Shown: positions 46,706 to 56,912, counted from the stretch's first letter. The stretch is DNA of 64,000 bases from Maribacter sp. MMG018 (GCF_018100785.1 NZ_JAGJEC010000003.1:62001-126000), one strand, 5' to 3'. Made by a program: numbers and translations. Notes: generated by a model not told the origin, from the sequence alone.

Positions 46706-47188
46706 CTACAAAAAACGAGCGTGCCAACTTTCGGATGCAGGCACCTCCCAATGCTCTTTATACTCTCCTTTTGTAGCTACAAGGTTATTAAAAACAATCG
46801 TATTCTTCGAAATTGCTTTTTGTTTCGCCATTGCCTTAAAGTCCAACAATGTCTTGTAGGCCACATATTCACCTTGCTTATAAGACACGTTCATCTTATC
46901 CAACAGTTCTACGTTGTATTTCTTTTCAAGGGCCTGTATAAAATGAACCGAGGCATCAATGGAACAACCGGTGGCCGCTTGGTTTCTTTGATCTAGGGCA
47001 ATGACCAAAAATCTATTATATCTTATCTCATAACCTGCCTCCAAATCTTTACCATGAGCGGTCCAATTTTCGATAAATGCATTCAACTCTTCTTTTATCT
47101 GAACCAATTCTTCTGGGGTAAAACTTCTATTCGCCTGGTAAATCCATACTCTTGAACTATCCGACAATGTATCAAAATCCACTAACAT
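46706..47188 (-). CDS. conserved hypothetical protein of flavobacteria (sometimes mis-called ABC ATPase)
   Basis: The 160-residue cytoplasmic protein (VWIYQANRSFTPEELVQI near the start, RYNRFLVIALDQRNQAATGC and IDASVHFI in the middle) is of a type conserved in flavobacteria, and I recall it being labelled an ABC transporter ATPase. There is no Walker A, Walker B or signature motif, so that label is not supported. The C-S-I-D segment looks like a possible active or binding site, but this is speculation. It lies 59 bases downstream of the Fe-S protein gene in the same direction. An AGGAGGA at 47192-47198 sits just before its start. Confidence 0.7.
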   Translation of the reverse strand: MLVDFDTLSDSSRVWIYQANRSFTPEELVQIKEELNAFIENWTAHGKDLEAGYEIRYNRFLVIALDQRNQAATGCSIDASVHFIQALEKKYNVELLDKMNVSYKQGEYVAYKTLLDFKAMAKQKAISKNTIVFNNLVATKGEYKEHWEVPASESWHARFL

Positions 47189-47191
47189 TAT

Positions 47192-47198
47192 TCCTCCT
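47192..47198 (-). promoter_or_regulatory. strong Shine-Dalgarno-like site
   Basis: On the minus strand AGGAGG lies 4 bases before the ATG of the 160-residue gene. Most genes in this window lack any such site, as is usual for Bacteroidota, so it is unusual here. Confidence 0.4.
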
Positions 47199-47247
47199 AT
47201 ATTTTAATATTTGTAATATCCCTTTTTTTTTCAATTCAAGAAAGAAC

Positions 47248-48039
47248 CTATAAATCCTGAGCATTGGCAATTAACTCGGCTATATCCAAAACTGCTATCG
47301 ATGCTTCTTTTTCTTTGCTCTTTACACCATCGGTCATCATCGTATTACAAAACGGACAACCAGCGGCTATAATCTCGGGTTTGGTTTCCAATGCCTGCTC
47401 CGTTCTTTCTACGTTTACATCCTTATCTCCTTTTTCCGGCTCTTTGAACATTTGAGCACCTCCGGCACCACAGCAAAGCCCTCTTTGCTTACAGCTTTTC
47501 ATTTCTACAAGCTCGGCATCCAGTTTTCTTATAAGGTCTCTAGGTGCTTCATACACATTGTTGGCCCTACCTAAATAACAAGGATCATGATAGGTAATAC
47601 GTTTACCTTTATAACTACCACCTTCCATTGTAATACGGCCTTCTTCCAACAACTGTTTAAGAAACTGGGTATGGTGTACCACTTCATAATTACCGCCAAG
47701 CCCCGGATATTCATTTTTAAGCGTGTTAAAGCAGTGCGGGCAGGCAGTAACTACCTTTTTTACCTCATAAGCGTTCATCACCTCTATATTGGTAACCGCC
47801 TGCATTTGGAACAAAAATTCGTTACCGGCCCGTTTTGCCGGGTCACCGGTACAACTTTCCTCTGTTCCCAAAACTGCAAATGACACATTTGCCTTGTTCA
47901 GTATTTTAACAAAGGCCTTGGTTATCTTTTTGGCCCTATCGTCAAAACTTCCTGCACACCCCACCCAAAAAAGCACTTCTGGCTTTTGGCCCGAAGCGAA
48001 CATTTCTGCCATTGTAGGCACATTCAATTCACTTGCCAT
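47248..48039 (-). CDS. (Fe-S)-binding protein with CCG (heterodisulfide reductase B/D-type) domains
   Basis: The 263-residue protein has two cysteine-rich CCG-type domains: CAGSFDD, CTGDPAKRAGNE, CPHCFNTLKNEYP, then YHDPCYLGRANNVYEAPRD, CKQRGLCCGAGGAQMF and AGCPFCNTMMTDG. These bind a non-cubane or ordinary 4Fe-4S cluster in heterodisulfide reductase and in glycolate/lactate oxidase Fe-S subunits. It starts 13 bases after the membrane Fe-S protein gene, so the two form the electron-transfer and catalytic halves of one oxidoreductase. The electron donor and acceptor are unknown. There is no signal peptide, so the Fe-S domains face the cytoplasm. Confidence 0.85.
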   Translation of the reverse strand: MASELNVPTMAEMFASGQKPEVLFWVGCAGSFDDRAKKITKAFVKILNKANVSFAVLGTEESCTGDPAKRAGNEFLFQMQAVTNIEVMNAYEVKKVVTACPHCFNTLKNEYPGLGGNYEVVHHTQFLKQLLEEGRITMEGGSYKGKRITYHDPCYLGRANNVYEAPRDLIRKLDAELVEMKSCKQRGLCCGAGGAQMFKEPEKGDKDVNVERTEQALETKPEIIAAGCPFCNTMMTDGVKSKEKEASIAVLDIAELIANAQDL

Positions 48040-48052
48040 TTCATTGTTTTTT

Positions 48053-49378
48053 TTAAGATTCTTTGCTCCAGTTTAGACGATCCAACTGATTAAAAGGCCA
48101 GGGAGCTCCATTATTCTCTATATTGCCCATCATATTATTTAGGTCAGAAGGGGCAGCAGACTGCTCCATAACAAGGTATTGCCTCATATCCATTATAATG
48201 GATAACGGATCTATACTTACAGGGCAAGCTTCTACACATGCATTGCACGAAGTACATGCCCATAACTCCTCTCGGGTTATATAATCGTCTAAAAGTTGTT
48301 TTCCGTCCTCTTTAAACTCACCCTTGTTCTTATCCATGATTTTACCCACTTCTTCCAACCTATCACGGGTATCCATCATTATCTTTCTAGGCGACAATTT
48401 CTTTCCGGTCAAATTAGCGGGACATTCACTTGTACACCGACCACATTCGGTACAAGAATAAGCATTTAAAAGCTGTACCCAATTTAGGTCCGTAACATCA
48501 GACGCACCAAATTTTTCAGGTTCGGCAGCATCTTCGGCAGGCGCCGCGAAGGGATCCGCAGATGGGTCCATCATCAACTTAACCTCATTGGTAACCGATT
48601 CTAAATTCTTAAACTGGCCTTTAGGCGTTAATTTACCATAAAACGTATTCGGAAAGGCCAAAAGAATATGTAGATGTTTTGAATAATATAGGTAGTTAAG
48701 AAAGAACAATATCCCAACAATATGCATCCACCATGTAATCCTTTCCAATAAAATTAAACCAGAAATGGACATGTCTCCGAACAATTGAGAAATGTATTGA
48801 CTTACCGGAAACGAACCGGCCTGTACATAATGGTCTGCACCCAACTGCTGCAATTGAAAATCTGCAGCGTTCATAGTAAGGAACAAGAGCATTAAGACAA
48901 ATTCTATATACAAGATCAGATTTCCATCCATCTTGGGCCATCCTTTCATTTCGGGCTTAAAAAAACGCTTTAACCGAATAATATTTCTACGGATCCAAAA
49001 AATGGTAACGGAAACGATTACCAGCAAGGCTAAAATTTCGAATGAAGCGATCAAAAAATCATATACACCACCCAAGCCTGCAAAAACCCTATGAGTACCA
49101 AAAATACCATCAATGATTATTTCCAACACTTCTAGGTTGATAATGATAAAACCTAGATACACTATAATATGTAATATGCCCGGAACAGGGCGAACGACCA
49201 TTTTTGTTTGCCCCAAGGCAATTCGGGCCATATTAGCCCATCTCTGAGACCGGTTATCACTGACATCGACATCCTTACCTAAAAGAATGTTTCTTCTTAA
49301 ACGAAAAATATTTCGAGTAAAGAACCCTATTCCTATCGCAAGAACGACAACAAAAAGAAAATTAGGTAAATATTGCAT
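48053..49378 (-). CDS. membrane-bound 4Fe-4S oxidoreductase (HdrE/HdrD- or DsrM/K-like)
   Basis: The 441-residue protein joins an N-terminal membrane domain with about five to six helices (residues 1-260; PNFLFVVVLAIGIGFF at the start and WWMHIVGILFFLNYLYY near 220) to a ferredoxin-like domain. The latter has two clusters: CTECGRCTSECP beginning at Cys309 and CTSCNACVEACP beginning at Cys375. Histidines in the helices could hold heme b as in NarI/DsrM, but this is inferred. With the downstream CCG protein it should pass electrons between the quinone pool and a cytoplasmic thiol or organic substrate. It lies 5 bases after the MCE gene in the same direction. Confidence 0.83.
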   Translation of the reverse strand: MQYLPNFLFVVVLAIGIGFFTRNIFRLRRNILLGKDVDVSDNRSQRWANMARIALGQTKMVVRPVPGILHIIVYLGFIIINLEVLEIIIDGIFGTHRVFAGLGGVYDFLIASFEILALLVIVSVTIFWIRRNIIRLKRFFKPEMKGWPKMDGNLILYIEFVLMLLFLTMNAADFQLQQLGADHYVQAGSFPVSQYISQLFGDMSISGLILLERITWWMHIVGILFFLNYLYYSKHLHILLAFPNTFYGKLTPKGQFKNLESVTNEVKLMMDPSADPFAAPAEDAAEPEKFGASDVTDLNWVQLLNAYSCTECGRCTSECPANLTGKKLSPRKIMMDTRDRLEEVGKIMDKNKGEFKEDGKQLLDDYITREELWACTSCNACVEACPVSIDPLSIIMDMRQYLVMEQSAAPSDLNNMMGNIENNGAPWPFNQLDRLNWSKES

Positions 49379-49383
49379 AACAA

Positions 49384-50346
49384 CTATTCTATTTTATCTG
49401 CTGGATCTTCTTCGGGAACCTTATAATCTTTCTGTTTTTTACCAAAGACAGATACATTAACATAACGTTTTGGGTTTAACCTAAAATCTTGCAACAACAA
49501 ATCCAACTCCCTTGAAGCATTATTTAAACTTACGTACAGCTCTTCATCTTTCATCAACTTGCCCAGAGTACCATCGCCTTCGTCAATTTTTGACATAATA
49601 CCATTTAAACTGGCCATTGTAGATTCTAAGCTAGATAGTGTTCTACCTAGACCGGCATTGTTCAGCGTGTCGGAAAGTTCTGCAAAATTATGGGTCAATC
49701 GTTCAAAATTATTTAAAGAACTATCTAGTTTGCTCTCATTGTTTTTTAAAATATCATTCAATACCCTTGCACTTCCGTTAAGACTTACCATTAGCTCGCT
49801 CAGCCCATTAATGGCCTTTCGTAAATCTTGCTTTGTATTACCGCTTAAGACATCGTTTACATTTATAAGAACAGAATCTGCATCGCCTACGGCAGATTCG
49901 AACTTTTTAAACAAGGGGGTAAGTTTTTGTTGTGCGAGTTCTGTTAGGCCAGGCCTGGTCTGTGTGTTTAGGGTATCTCCAGACTCAATGGTGCGGGCAC
50001 CATCAAAAACAGGTGTTATCTGTAGTCCTTTACCTCCGATAATACCGGTATCGTACAACTCTACGGTACTGTTCTTAGAAAATTCAAAATCACTGCTCAC
50101 CGTAAAGGTGACCATAAGGTTTCCCTTTGCATCAAGAAACTTTATATCATTTACCTTTCCTACCCCAAAGCCGTTTATAGAAACCACGGTTCCTACTTGC
50201 AAGCCCCCAACATCGGGGTATATGGCATACAATGTCTTACTGTTGTCAAAAAGTGGAGTGGACTTTAAATAACTAAACCCCAATATGAATAAAAGTATTC
50301 CTCCAATTACTATAATTCCGGTTTTAATTTCTCTGGATAGTTTCAA
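49384..50346 (-). CDS. MlaD/MCE-family lipid transport protein
   Basis: The 320-residue protein has one N-terminal membrane anchor (ITGIIVIGG-type helix, about residues 8-27), a single MCE domain (about 37-115; LQVGTVVSINGFGVGKVNDI and VELYDTGIIGGKGLQI), and a long helical C-terminal part rich in Leu/Asn/Ser. MCE proteins form hexameric rings that bind lipids and carry them between the inner and outer membranes with an ABC transporter. The other Mla components are not next to it. It is 56 bases downstream of the amidase gene and immediately before the Fe-S oxidoreductase genes, an arrangement that looks like an operon of envelope and redox functions. Confidence 0.87.
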   Translation of the reverse strand: MKLSREIKTGIIVIGGILLFILGFSYLKSTPLFDNSKTLYAIYPDVGGLQVGTVVSINGFGVGKVNDIKFLDAKGNLMVTFTVSSDFEFSKNSTVELYDTGIIGGKGLQITPVFDGARTIESGDTLNTQTRPGLTELAQQKLTPLFKKFESAVGDADSVLINVNDVLSGNTKQDLRKAINGLSELMVSLNGSARVLNDILKNNESKLDSSLNNFERLTHNFAELSDTLNNAGLGRTLSSLESTMASLNGIMSKIDEGDGTLGKLMKDEELYVSLNNASRELDLLLQDFRLNPKRYVNVSVFGKKQKDYKVPEEDPADKIE

Positions 50347-50402
50347 GTAATCAGTTTTACGGTTAACAACAAAATTAGAAATAAATATTATATCAGGGAG
50401 AT

Positions 50403-51683
50403 TTATTGCAAATCGTCTTGCAGCTCTTTTGGAACAGCTACCCTTTCTCCGTTCTCATATGCTACAATATAGGCGGAAGGATACCCTGTTCTGGCCGCTT
50501 TAGCTTGCATCATCTTAGCTTCCCTATAAGAACGTGTTTCTCCATACATGTATCTATAAAGATTCTTATAAGGCTCTTTTGAAAGTTGTGATAGGCCTTT
50601 AAAATTTTCTGGCTCCAAGGACAAATTTTTACCACTTGCCATTAACTGGACTTTAAAAATCACTTTCTGATTATTGGAACTCTCCGATGCATCGACCTTC
50701 TTTTCCTTTTCTATCACTACAACCTCCTTCACCTCTTCCTTTTTGGGAAGCTTTTTCTTTATATCATCGTCTATGGCCGGTTTTGGCTTACTTTCCTGCA
50801 CTACCACTGCCACAATCTCTTCCGCTTTTTTCTTTTCTTCGGGTGTTTTCTGAGGCTCTTCTATTTCCGGAGCCGAAATTTCAGAACCAACAAGAGAACT
50901 ATTACTTGTTGTTTCGTCTTTATATTTAAGAATGGCATCCGCTATCGCAGCTCCCATTTCCGATTGTCCTTTTTTCGAATTTAGATAAGCCCCTTCTTCT
51001 TTATTGGTCAAAAAACCGGTCTCTACCAACACACTGGGCATAAAGGTTTGGTGCAATACAATAAAACCGGCCTGTTTCACCTTGCGGTCATTACGCTTTA
51101 ACCTACCGGACATATTTTCTTGTATTTTTTTTGCCAACGCAATACTTTGGTCTAAGAATTCTTCTTGCATTATGGTAAGTCCGATAACCGATTCTGGAGA
51201 GTTGATGTCGTAATCGGCATAACGGGTTTCATAATTATCCTCCAAATAGATTACCGAGTTTTCCTTTTTGGCGATTTCAAAGTTTTGTTTGTTAGCATGA
51301 AGCCCCAGCACAAAAGTACCTGCACCATGTGCATCTGAAGTATGCGAGTCGCAATGCACCGAAACAAAAAGATCGGCATTTGCCTTGTTCGCTATTTCCC
51401 CCCTTACATAAAGATCTATAAAGGTATCGTCCTTTCTAGTATAGATTACTTTAATGTCCTTATTCTTAGATAGTATCTCACCTACTTTCAATACAATATT
51501 AAGGGCTATATTTTTTTCTAAATATCCATTTCCCAAGTTTCCAGGGTCATGACCACCATGCCCGGCATCCAGTACAACTACAAAGGGGTCGGTGGTGTCC
51601 TCGACCGAATCATAATCGGTAAAAGAGGTAAGCAACAAGGGGCACACCAACAACAAGAATGCAAATAATGGTTTAATTTTCAT
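50403..51683 (-). CDS. N-acetylmuramoyl-L-alanine amidase with C-terminal SPOR-like domain
   Basis: The 426-residue enzyme cleaves the bond between muramic acid and the peptide stem of peptidoglycan. The ATG at 51683 gives a typical signal peptide (MKIKPLFAFLLLVCPLLLTS); the in-frame GTG at 51701 adds six residues and is less likely. The Amidase_3 zinc site is visible: VVLDAGHGGHDPG (first His), the following EKNIALN (Glu), SVHCDSH (second His) and VETGFLTN (catalytic Glu). A Lys/Glu/Pro-rich linker (about 260-335) leads to a SPOR-like domain (KVQLMASG to IVAYENGERVAVP) that would target it to denuded septal glycan. It should act in daughter-cell separation in the periplasm, and is divergent from lptD. 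Confidence 0.9.
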   Translation of the reverse strand: MKIKPLFAFLLLVCPLLLTSFTDYDSVEDTTDPFVVVLDAGHGGHDPGNLGNGYLEKNIALNIVLKVGEILSKNKDIKVIYTRKDDTFIDLYVRGEIANKANADLFVSVHCDSHTSDAHGAGTFVLGLHANKQNFEIAKKENSVIYLEDNYETRYADYDINSPESVIGLTIMQEEFLDQSIALAKKIQENMSGRLKRNDRKVKQAGFIVLHQTFMPSVLVETGFLTNKEEGAYLNSKKGQSEMGAAIADAILKYKDETTSNSSLVGSEISAPEIEEPQKTPEEKKKAEEIVAVVVQESKPKPAIDDDIKKKLPKKEEVKEVVVIEKEKKVDASESSNNQKVIFKVQLMASGKNLSLEPENFKGLSQLSKEPYKNLYRYMYGETRSYREAKMMQAKAARTGYPSAYIVAYENGERVAVPKELQDDLQ

Positions 51684-51759
51684 ATTCAATTGGGTTTTCA
51701 CAGCCCTTTACATGGTTAAAATTATTGTAATACTCTATAAAGGGAATAAAAAATATATG

Positions 51760-51767
51760 TAAGTTTG
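51760..51767 (+). promoter_or_regulatory. candidate -7 promoter element of lptD
   Basis: TAAGTTTG fits TANNTTTG and lies about 60 bases before the lptD start. No TTG is present 17-23 bases upstream, so the match is partial. The 143-base gap between lptD and the divergent amidase gene must hold both promoters. Confidence 0.35.
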
Positions 51768-51826
51768 ACATCTGAATCTAATGGCCCACAGATTGCCAAA
51801 CCTTTACAAAAATAGGATATATAGCC

Positions 51827-54547
51827 TTGCAATCAAATAAACAGAACGTACTTTTCCTATTCCTACTTTTTGTTGGTATATTTTCTCTGGTAGCCCAAGA
51901 GAACAAGGTTATACCCATTGAAGTAAAAGCGGAAAAAGACTCTATTGTAGCCCCTCTTTTCCCGAAACCTGTCGAAAACGACAGTGTTATGAGAGATTCT
52001 TTGGCTCAAGATTCCCTTAACCAAAAGCCTCCAATATTATTGGATAACATTAAGTACAAAGCCAAGGATTACGTTAAACTAAGCCAAAAAGAAAATAAAA
52101 TATACCTGTACAACGAAGCAGAGATCTATTATCAAGATACCGAACTGAAGGCCGGTATCATTACAATGGACTACATTAAAAATGAGGTGTACGCCGGCCG
52201 TATAAAAGATTCTTTGGGCAATTACACCCAATTACCATATTTTAAACAGGGTTCCAATGTCGTAATTCCTGATTCTATCCGGTTTAATTTTGATACACAA
52301 AAGGCCATCATCTGGAATTCTAGAACTGAACAACAGGCGGCTGCAGGGCAGCTGGGAAGTGACGCCATGAAAGTTTATGCCGAAATCACAAAAAAAGAGA
52401 ACGACTCGGTATACTTTTTAAGCGAGGCAAAGCTTACCACTTCAAAAGACACCATTAACCCCGATTATTACATCAGGGTAAGAAAAGCAAAATTTGTTCC
52501 CAAGAAAAAGGTAATTGCAGGTTTCAGTAATCTATACATTGCCGATGTTCCTACACCTATAATTATGCCTTTTGCCTATTTTCCATTATCCGTAGGTCGT
52601 GCAGCAGGTATTTTGATGCCCTCTTTCGGTAACGACCCCGATACAGGTTACTTTTTACAGGATATGGGCTATTACCTGCCTTTGGGAGATTATGCGGATG
52701 TAACATTTACAGGTGATTTTTACACTAACGGCAGTTGGGGGTTTAGAGCCACCTCGGTGTACACCAAACGATACAAGTACCGGGGAAACTTTAATATCAG
52801 GTACGAGAATCTAGTAAATAGCCAAAAGGGATTTAGCGATTACAGTCTTTCAAAAAACTATAACATTCAATTTTCACATTCCCAGGACACAAAGGCAAGT
52901 CCAAACTCAAGATTTTCCGCATCTGTTAACTTAGGAAGTAGCGAATATTACAGAAACTCTTTACAGCAACGAAATTTGCCCAGTACGCAGAACAACACTC
53001 TTTCTTCTTCTATATCATATTCAAAAACGTTTCCCGAATATCCGTCGGTAAACATGAGTTTGACCGCGACACACTCACAGCTAACGTCGCCTACGGTTCT
53101 TGAGTCCGATACGGACAACATTACTATGACCCTTCCTACCTTGCAGGCAAGTATGGAACGTATTTATCCTTTTGCCAAAAGGGATGGGATAAAGAAAGGA
53201 ATTATTCAAAATATCAATTTTCAGTACGACTTAAACGCTCAAAATAGATTAACGACCAATGATGATGACTTTTTAACGGGCAAAATGTTCGACAACGCCA
53301 AAGTTGGCGCGGTACACACCATCCCTATAAACACCAACTTTAAAGTAGCAAAATTCTTTAGTGTTAGCATGGGCGGTAGTTATAAGGATGTGTGGACATT
53401 AGAGACCTTCAATAAACGTTATGATAGTGAATCGGACGCTGTCGTAAGAGATACCATAAGTGGCTTTGACAGATACAACCAATACAACCTTAGCGCTAGT
53501 ATAGGTACCACCCTGTACGGAACTTTCAACTTTGGTGAGGACAAAAAGATACAGGCCATAAGACACGTAATGCGTCCCTCTTTAAGTTATGGATACGCAC
53601 CCTCTTTTGATCAATTTTACGATGAATATATAGACGAAGATGGTGATGTGGTACAATACAGTCGTTTTGAAGGCACCCTTAACGGAGCCCCTAGTCTAGG
53701 AAAATCCAACAGTGTGAGTTTTTCATTGGCAAATACCCTCGAAGCAAAGGTCAGAGATAAGGATTCTACAAAAATAGAACCTAAGAAGATACCTATTCTA
53801 AGCAATCTTAACATCTCTACCTCATACAACCTAGAATCTGATTCTTTAAGGCTGAGCCCCCTAAGCATAAACGGAGGTACCACGATATTGGACAATAAAA
53901 TGTCTATCAACTTTTCTGCGGGACTAGACCCTTATGCGATAGATAACAACGGTACACGTATAGACACATGGAATATTGATAACGGAGGTAGCCTTTTTAG
54001 ATTAACAAGGGCTAACGCCAACATTTCCTATTCCATCAGTAGCGACATGTTCGGAAAAGATAAGGATGACAAAAAAGGTGAAGAGGAAGAAGACCCCTTC
54101 GACTATGTTGCCCAGAGTGGTGGTCGAACCGATGATTTATTTGGACGTGCCGATAGTTTTTCTGACAACCCTGTAAGACCGCAAGACAAGGACGAAGATG
54201 TTCAAAACCCCGTATATGGCACCAAAATACCATGGAACTTTAGGCTGGCCTATTCCGCAAGTTATTTAAACAGTGCACGGCAAAACGAGTTCAGCAGCCA
54301 CTCTTTAATGTTTTCTGGAGATATAGAACTATCCCCGAGATGGAAAGTGGGCGGTTCTTCGGGGTATGATTTTAAAAACAAAGGTTTTACCTTGACCCAA
54401 TTAAGATTTCAAAGAGATTTAAAGAGTTTTTCCATGCGTTTTAACTGGACACCTTTTGGCACATATAAAAGATGGTATTTCTTTATAGGTATAGACGCCT
54501 CTATATTGAGTGATCTAAAATGGGAAAACCGAAGTAAATCTTACTAA
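51827..54547 (+). CDS. lptD: LPS assembly outer membrane protein LptD (Bacteroidota type)
   Basis: The 906-residue outer membrane protein inserts lipopolysaccharide into the outer leaflet. The first codon is TTG: the next upstream in-frame stop is at 51779-51781, no ATG or GTG lies between, and only the TTG gives the signal peptide (KQNVLFLFLLFVGIFSLVAQ). An OstA-like periplasmic domain (about 65-230; YKAKDYVKLSQKENKIYLYN, ELKAGIITMDYIKNEVYAGR) is followed by a long beta-barrel starting at IIMPFAYFPLSVGRAAGILM, with many Gly/aromatic strands to the C-terminus. A Lys/Asp/Glu-rich loop lies near 745-760. It is followed after 18 bases by ridA. Confidence 0.88.
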   Translation: MQSNKQNVLFLFLLFVGIFSLVAQENKVIPIEVKAEKDSIVAPLFPKPVENDSVMRDSLAQDSLNQKPPILLDNIKYKAKDYVKLSQKENKIYLYNEAEIYYQDTELKAGIITMDYIKNEVYAGRIKDSLGNYTQLPYFKQGSNVVIPDSIRFNFDTQKAIIWNSRTEQQAAAGQLGSDAMKVYAEITKKENDSVYFLSEAKLTTSKDTINPDYYIRVRKAKFVPKKKVIAGFSNLYIADVPTPIIMPFAYFPLSVGRAAGILMPSFGNDPDTGYFLQDMGYYLPLGDYADVTFTGDFYTNGSWGFRATSVYTKRYKYRGNFNIRYENLVNSQKGFSDYSLSKNYNIQFSHSQDTKASPNSRFSASVNLGSSEYYRNSLQQRNLPSTQNNTLSSSISYSKTFPEYPSVNMSLTATHSQLTSPTVLESDTDNITMTLPTLQASMERIYPFAKRDGIKKGIIQNINFQYDLNAQNRLTTNDDDFLTGKMFDNAKVGAVHTIPINTNFKVAKFFSVSMGGSYKDVWTLETFNKRYDSESDAVVRDTISGFDRYNQYNLSASIGTTLYGTFNFGEDKKIQAIRHVMRPSLSYGYAPSFDQFYDEYIDEDGDVVQYSRFEGTLNGAPSLGKSNSVSFSLANTLEAKVRDKDSTKIEPKKIPILSNLNISTSYNLESDSLRLSPLSINGGTTILDNKMSINFSAGLDPYAIDNNGTRIDTWNIDNGGSLFRLTRANANISYSISSDMFGKDKDDKKGEEEEDPFDYVAQSGGRTDDLFGRADSFSDNPVRPQDKDEDVQNPVYGTKIPWNFRLAYSASYLNSARQNEFSSHSLMFSGDIELSPRWKVGGSSGYDFKNKGFTLTQLRFQRDLKSFSMRFNWTPFGTYKRWYFFIGIDASILSDLKWENRSKSY

Positions 54548-54565
54548 CAACAAAACAACCACAAT

Positions 54566-54946
54566 ATGAAAAAGGTCATAAACACTGTAAATGCACCAGC
54601 ACCGATAGGTCCATACAACCAAGCCATCTTGAGCGGAAACACCCTTTATATTTCTGGACAGATACCTATAGACCCAAAGAGCGGTGAACTTATTTCCGGT
54701 GACATTAAAAAAGAAACTCGCCAGTCCATGGAAAACCTAAAGGCTATTCTAGAAGAGGCCGATATGACATTTGAAAACGTGGTAAAGTCATCTATATTCT
54801 TGAGCGACATGAACCAATTTTCTCAAGTAAACGAAGTCTACAGCTCTTATTTTAACGAAGAAACCGCTCCTGCAAGAGAAACGGTCGAAGTTGCCAACTT
54901 ACCTAAATTCGTAAATGTGGAGATTTCTATGATCGCTGTAAAATAA
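54566..54946 (+). CDS. ridA: RidA family reactive enamine/imine deaminase
   Basis: The 126-residue protein is a full-length RidA (YjgF/YER057c/UK114). It hydrolyses reactive enamines and imines released by PLP enzymes such as threonine dehydratase, forming a cytoplasmic trimer. Family marks are APAPIGPYNQAILSGNTLYI near the start, GQIPIDPKSGELI, and ending PARETVEVANLP followed by VNVEISMIAVK, which includes the conserved Arg of the active cleft. It probably shares a transcript with lptD, 18 bases upstream. Its stop is one base from the end of the convergent kinase gene, leaving no room for a terminator between them. Confidence 0.93.
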   Translation: MKKVINTVNAPAPIGPYNQAILSGNTLYISGQIPIDPKSGELISGDIKKETRQSMENLKAILEEADMTFENVVKSSIFLSDMNQFSQVNEVYSSYFNEETAPARETVEVANLPKFVNVEISMIAVK

Positions 54947-54947
54947 G

Positions 54948-55799
54948 CTACATATTCTCTCTATGAAATTCAACTAAGCCCTCTATAGGTCTTTGTCGAA
55001 TAACACCTACGATCAAATCGTTTCTTTTTAATACGGTAGTAAGCTCATCCCTTAAATAATGGGCAATACTGCCTACAAAATTAATGGGCACCTTGGTAGC
55101 CAGTTCAAACTGCATAACGTAGTTGTTTATAAACTGCTGAAAACCTTTATCTATTACCCCTTTAGAATATGGGTGATCTTTGTTTTCTATCAAAAACCTT
55201 GCAAATGTAGCTAGGTACGTATTGGGGTTAGGTTGTTTATACAAATTCTCTTTTATGGTGTCGGCCTCCAAATCATATTGTTGGGCAAATTTAATACCAA
55301 GATCACCGGGCATTTTATTAAAGTAATAATCCCGTATCAATTTTCGGCCAAAGTAATTTCCACTACCGTCATCCATAGGAATGTAACCCAAAGAAGTTAC
55401 CTTTTGAAACAATTGGTTGCCATCATAATAGCTACAATTAGACCCTGTACCAAGAATACATACGATACCCTGATGTCCTATTTTTGTTGTGGCATAAATA
55501 GCGGCATAGGTATCTTCCCTAACATCCGCTTTGGCATTCGGAAAAAAGTCTTTAAAAATATCCTTTAAAAACTTTTTCATTCTATCGGTACCGCATCCTG
55601 CGCCATAAAAAAACAGCTTTGTAACCTTGTCCCTATTTTTAGACAGCTCAAAATTATTGGCCAATCTATCCTCTATAACATCTTTGGTCAAAACTTCAGG
55701 ACTCAAACCTAGCGTTTGGGTCAAAAAAAGCTCATTTCCCTTCTCATCCAAGGCTATCCAATCTGATTTGGTAGCACCGCTATCCACTATTAAAATCAT
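54948..55799 (-). CDS. BadF/BadG-type ATPase, N-acetylglucosamine kinase-like
   Basis: The 283-residue protein belongs to the ASKHA (actin/hexokinase) superfamily, in the BadF/BadG/BcrA branch that contains N-acetylglucosamine kinases. It shows the phosphate 1 motif ILIVDSGATKSDWIAL at residues 2-17, the adenosine-side GTGSNCSYYDG, the stretch GYIPMDDGSGNYFGRKLI, and VGSIAHYLRDEL near the C-terminus. Phosphorylation of GlcNAc or a related amino sugar from wall recycling is the most likely reaction; this would fit the GH3 enzyme elsewhere in the window, but is inferred. It is preceded by the terminator of the gap gene, so it has its own promoter. Confidence 0.8.
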   Translation of the reverse strand: MILIVDSGATKSDWIALDEKGNELFLTQTLGLSPEVLTKDVIEDRLANNFELSKNRDKVTKLFFYGAGCGTDRMKKFLKDIFKDFFPNAKADVREDTYAAIYATTKIGHQGIVCILGTGSNCSYYDGNQLFQKVTSLGYIPMDDGSGNYFGRKLIRDYYFNKMPGDLGIKFAQQYDLEADTIKENLYKQPNPNTYLATFARFLIENKDHPYSKGVIDKGFQQFINNYVMQFELATKVPINFVGSIAHYLRDELTTVLKRNDLIVGVIRQRPIEGLVEFHRENM

Positions 55800-55811
55800 A
55801 CGCTTTCATTT

Positions 55812-55859
55812 AAAAAATAATCCTGAAAATAAGGAAAAATCGCCTTATAATCAGGATTA
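55812..55859 (-). terminator. long hairpin terminator after gap
   Basis: Outer 9-bp stem TAATCCTGA/TCAGGATTA (55818-55826 and 55851-55859), a symmetric AA/AA internal loop, inner 6-bp stem ATAAGG/CCTTAT (55829-55834 and 55843-55848) and an 8-base loop. On the minus strand it ends in a U run (from 55817 down). It lies 24 bases after the gap stop and before the kinase gene. Confidence 0.75.
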
Positions 55860-55882
55860 ATATTATAAAACTAAATTGTTCC

Positions 55883-56887
<1,005 letters not shown>

Positions 56888-56912
56888 CTATTGTTTTTAA
56901 TCGATTAAAAAA

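Noticed and set aside
46706-47188. ABC transporter ATPase label for the 160-residue protein
   Set aside because: No Walker A, Walker B or signature motif is present.
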